A stretch of DNA of 64,000 bases. Origin: Chryseobacterium rhizoplanae (lineage in GTDB: Bacteria > Bacteroidota > Bacteroidia > Flavobacteriales > Weeksellaceae). The stretch lies in the NCBI RefSeq assembly GCF_900182655.1, contig NZ_FXTC01000001.1, forward strand, positions 62,001 to 126,000, in the 5' to 3' direction. The notes under the pieces are model-generated. The model was not told the DNA's origin, did not search any database, and saw only the letters and a list, made by a program, of their open reading frames with translations. A program made the translations under genes and the position numbers. This document shows positions 61,579 to 64,000 of the stretch, in pieces; within the stretch, counting starts at the first letter, position 1, and each line of letters opens with the position of its first letter.

Positions 61579-62538
61579 ATGAAAGTTTTAGCAAACGACG
61601 GCCTGGATCAATCTGGAATAGATGCATTGACAGAAAAAGGCTTTGAAGTGATTACTACAAAAGTTCCACAGGAGTTTTTGGTAGATTATATTAACGAGCA
61701 CAAAATCCGTACTTTATTGGTGAGAAGTGCTACGCAGGTAAGAAAAGATATTATTGACGGATGCCCATCTATCGACATTATTGGAAGAGGTGGAGTAGGT
61801 ATGGATAATATTGATGTAGACTATGCAAGAGAAAAAGGAATCCACGTGATCAATACTCCTTCTGCTTCTTCAGAATCGGTGGCTGAGCTTGTTTTTGCTC
61901 ATTTATTTTCCGGAGCAAGATTTCTTCAGGATTCTAACAGAAAAATGCCTTTGGTAGGCGATACTGAATTTTCAGGTCTTAAAAAAGCATATGCTGCCGG
62001 TATTGAACTGAGAGGAAAGACAATTGGTATTGTTGGGATGGGAAGAATCGGGCAGGAAGTGGCAAGAATTGCTTTAGGGCTTGGGATGAGAGTGGTTGCT
62101 GCTGATAATAATGTAGGAAAAGCGAGTATCAAAGTAAAGTTTTATAACAACCAGTTTATCAATGTTGATATCGAAACTGAGCCATTGCAGGAGGTTTTAA
62201 AGCATTCAGACTTTATCACGCTGCATGTTCCGGCTCAGAAAGACGGCTATATGATTGGTCAGAATGAATTTGAGATCATGAAAGACGGAGTAGCTGTTGT
62301 GAACTGTTCCAGAGGAGGAGTTATTGATGAAGCAGCTTTAATTCAGGCGTTAGATTCCGGAAAAGTAAGATTTGCCGGATTGGATGTTTTCATTAACGAA
62401 CCAACACCTTCTAAAGAAATTCTTAATCATTCTAAAATCTCTCTTACCCCTCACACAGGAGCTTCTACTCTTGAAGCACAGGATAGAATAGGACTTTCCC
62501 TGGCTGAGCAGATTTCAAGTATTTTACAGATTCAATAA
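61579..62538 (+). CDS. D-2-hydroxyacid dehydrogenase (probable 3-phosphoglycerate dehydrogenase)
   Basis: 319 residues of the D-isomer-specific family. The NAD-binding loop is GIVGMGRIGQEVA near 152-164, the catalytic Arg in NCSRGGVIDE, and the His in LTPHTGAST. It lacks the C-terminal ACT domain of long SerA forms. Serine synthesis from 3-phosphoglycerate is the likeliest role because SerA-type enzymes of this length occur in Flavobacteria; other substrates remain possible. A bidirectional terminator follows. Confidence 0.85.
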   Translation: MKVLANDGLDQSGIDALTEKGFEVITTKVPQEFLVDYINEHKIRTLLVRSATQVRKDIIDGCPSIDIIGRGGVGMDNIDVDYAREKGIHVINTPSASSESVAELVFAHLFSGARFLQDSNRKMPLVGDTEFSGLKKAYAAGIELRGKTIGIVGMGRIGQEVARIALGLGMRVVAADNNVGKASIKVKFYNNQFINVDIETEPLQEVLKHSDFITLHVPAQKDGYMIGQNEFEIMKDGVAVVNCSRGGVIDEAALIQALDSGKVRFAGLDVFINEPTPSKEILNHSKISLTPHTGASTLEAQDRIGLSLAEQISSILQIQ

Positions 62539-62557
62539 TTGAATGATATTATACAAC

Positions 62558-62588
62558 AAAAGCACCTCAACTTGAGGTGCTTATTTAT
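62558..62588. terminator. Bidirectional terminator between the dehydrogenase gene and mscL
   Basis: AAGCACCTCAA (62560-62570) pairs with TTGAGGTGCTT (62572-62582), between convergent genes. Confidence 0.8.
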
Positions 62589-62608
62589 TTTGAATTATTG
62601 TTATCAGA

Positions 62609-62986
62609 TTATATATTCTTGCTTTTCAATAAATCTCTGATCTCCATCAGTAATTTTTGATCTTCAGTAGGTCCTGCAGGTGCCGGAACCTCTTTTTTGT
62701 TGACTTTATTAGCAAATTTAATGATCCAGAAAAGAACCATGGCAATACAAAGGAAGCTGATTACGGCAGAAATAAAATTCCCATAAGCAACCCCGTTCCA
62801 TGTAAGTTTTGCAATATTTTCTGCACCGGCTGCTTTTAATGCAGGATTCAGTATCAGAGGAGTGATTACATCTTCTACCAAAGACGAAACAATTTTACCA
62901 AATGCTGCACCAATGATCACACCGACAGCCAGATCGAGAACATTCCCCTTAAAGGCAAATTCTTTAAATTCTTTTACAAATCCCAT
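62609..62986 (-). CDS. mscL: Large-conductance mechanosensitive channel
   Basis: 125 residues. The N-terminal MGFVKEFKEFAFKGNVLDLAVGVIIGAAFG is the MscL TM1 signature, TM2 spans FISAVISFLCIAMVLFWIIKF, and the C-terminal helix (LMEIRDLLKS) is present. It opens under membrane tension in osmotic downshock. Its -7 element is at 63016. Confidence 0.95.
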   Translation of the reverse strand: MGFVKEFKEFAFKGNVLDLAVGVIIGAAFGKIVSSLVEDVITPLILNPALKAAGAENIAKLTWNGVAYGNFISAVISFLCIAMVLFWIIKFANKVNKKEVPAPAGPTEDQKLLMEIRDLLKSKNI

Positions 62987-63015
62987 AATTTATATTTTTT
63001 TAATTAGTATATACA

Positions 63016-63023
63016 CAAAAATA
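63016..63023 (-). promoter_or_regulatory. -7 element of mscL
   Basis: The minus strand reads TATTTTTG, 29 bases before the ATG. Confidence 0.55.
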
Positions 63024-63231
63024 TAATTAAAAAATGTAAAAAACATTACTTTTTATAGTTTTTTATTCTCAAAACATTGAGTTTTATGATAAATTCATAG
63101 AATTGGATTTAATGAATATTTTAGCTTTATACAGATCCTTTATTTCATTCATGAGGTCTCCTTATTTTTATTATTGACGTGATACCATAATGAAAAATCT
63201 TTTGTAATTTGCTTAAAAGTTTGTTTCACCT

Positions 63232-64000
63232 ATGAAGATTTTTACCGCAGAACAGATTCGCAGCTGGGATCATTTTACAATTTCCCATGAACCGGTTTCA
63301 TCCATTCAGTTGATGGAAAGAGCTTCAATGGCAGCAGCCCACTGGATTTCGGAACATTGTAAAAATCATAAAAAGCTGGCCGTATTCTGTGGCAACGGAA
63401 ACAATGGAGGAGATGGGTTGGCGGTAGCAAGAATACTGTACCTCAAAGGATTTGATGTTGATGTATTTGTAGGCGATTCCAAACGTAAATTTTCAGACGA
63501 TGCTTTGGTTAATCTGAAAAGGCTCCGCGATTTATCAGGAATTTCAGTCAGAAAATTTGATCAGAGCGAACACTATAATTTTGATGATAAAACTATTATT
63601 ATTGATGCTCTTTTCGGAACAGGTTTATCCAGACCTTTGGAAGGGGAGTTGAAAGGACTTGTGGAGCAGCTGAACTCCAAAAAGAATATTAAGATATCCA
63701 TTGATGTTCCTTCCGGATTATCTTCAGATGAAATATTTGATAATGATCCCGTTATTCTGAAGTCTGATTACACACTGACTTTTCAATGCTGGAAAAGGAC
63801 TTTCCTTCATCCCGAAACCGGAAAATATACCGGAAAAGTAGAAGTGTTGGATATTGATTTAAACAAAACCTATGCTGGTACCACGAATGCGGAATATTTT
63901 ATCATTGATGATCTCTTGATAGAATCTATATTCAGGCCCAGACAGGAATTTTCCCATAAAGGAAGCTATGGTAAAGCTGCAATCATAGGAGGAAGCTATG
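63232..64000 (+). CDS. nnr: Bifunctional NAD(P)HX epimerase/dehydratase (3' truncated)
   Basis: Repairs hydrated NAD(P)H. The start is the ATG at 63232 (MKIFTAEQIRSWD), missed by the supplied ORF calls. The YjeF N-terminal epimerase domain has GNGNNGGDGLAVAR near residues 58-71 and ALFGTGLSRPLEG, and VPSGLSSDE. The window ends within the start of the C-terminal ADP-dependent dehydratase domain (GKAAIIGGSY), so the rest is outside. The fused two-domain form is normal in Bacteroidota. Confidence 0.9.
   Translation, partial: MKIFTAEQIRSWDHFTISHEPVSSIQLMERASMAAAHWISEHCKNHKKLAVFCGNGNNGGDGLAVARILYLKGFDVDVFVGDSKRKFSDDALVNLKRLRDLSGISVRKFDQSEHYNFDDKTIIIDALFGTGLSRPLEGELKGLVEQLNSKKNIKISIDVPSGLSSDEIFDNDPVILKSDYTLTFQCWKRTFLHPETGKYTGKVEVLDIDLNKTYAGTTNAEYFIIDDLLIESIFRPRQEFSHKGSYGKAAIIGGSY

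Overview
The window looks like a Chryseobacterium-type member of the Flavobacteriia (Bacteroidota). Four things point there: a protein-glutaminase whose predicted mature form (185 residues, Cys42/His83/Asp103) matches the enzyme known from Chryseobacterium proteolyticum; a type IX secretion (T9SS) cargo protein plus PorT; GLPGLI and DUF3857 proteins; and promoters with the Bacteroidota -7 element TAnnTTTG. Nearly all of it is ordinary chromosomal gene content. I see no transposase, phage module, CRISPR array, rRNA or tRNA.

Layout. 1-4.3 kb: end of a heme/iron uptake locus (FecCD permease, HmuV ATPase, a methyltransferase, HmuS heme-degrading factor, ChaN-like protein). 4.5-7.9 kb: an exported peptide-deformylase-like protein, then a nitroreductase-ohrR-ohr peroxide operon with an OhrR-type operator, then an SDR. 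7.9-9.3 kb: protein-glutaminase and a small lipoprotein resembling its propeptide. 9.6-18.5 kb: lipB and a complete trp operon on the minus strand (trpL leader with three Trp codons, attenuator, trpE-G-D-C-F, two unrelated genes, trpB-A). 19.2-19.9 kb: 3.8 tandem copies of a roughly 187-bp nested-hairpin repeat. 20-25.7 kb: small lipoproteins, a lipoprotein cytochrome c, rlmF, lysS and a T9SS cargo gene lying between lysS and a relic of a second lysS tail. 25.8-46.8 kb: cydAB, gyrB, two DUF3857 paralogs, a lipid kinase, dctA, ggt, a threonine-dehydrogenase-like SDR, a KAS III-like enzyme, menG/ubiE and porT. 46.9-49.3 kb: coiled-coil gene, zapA, a 6S RNA and RNase Y. 49.4-54.7 kb: an MFS transporter, a GG-leader cysteine-rich peptide, a YeiH/LysR pair, and a fluoride-type CLC antiporter under a fluoride riboswitch. 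55-64 kb: GLPGLI protein, TIM-barrel lipoprotein, thioesterase, ArsC-like protein, idi/gcvT operon, HAD protein, D-2-hydroxyacid dehydrogenase, mscL and the start of a NAD(P)HX repair enzyme.

The most unusual signal is in the intergenic DNA. Several gaps consist largely of words in a 7-base phase. Some are clean arrays (TTGCTTA x10, AAAAGAT x11, TTGCTAG x3) and others are runs of gradually changing heptamers. The two long arrays lie just upstream of the -7 elements of yeiH and the fluoride antiporter. Other points worth a second look are RNA-level control (fluoride riboswitch with a possible start-site hairpin, Trp attenuator, 6S RNA), promoters close enough to start codons to give leaderless mRNAs, and a stand-alone propeptide-like lipoprotein beside protein-glutaminase.
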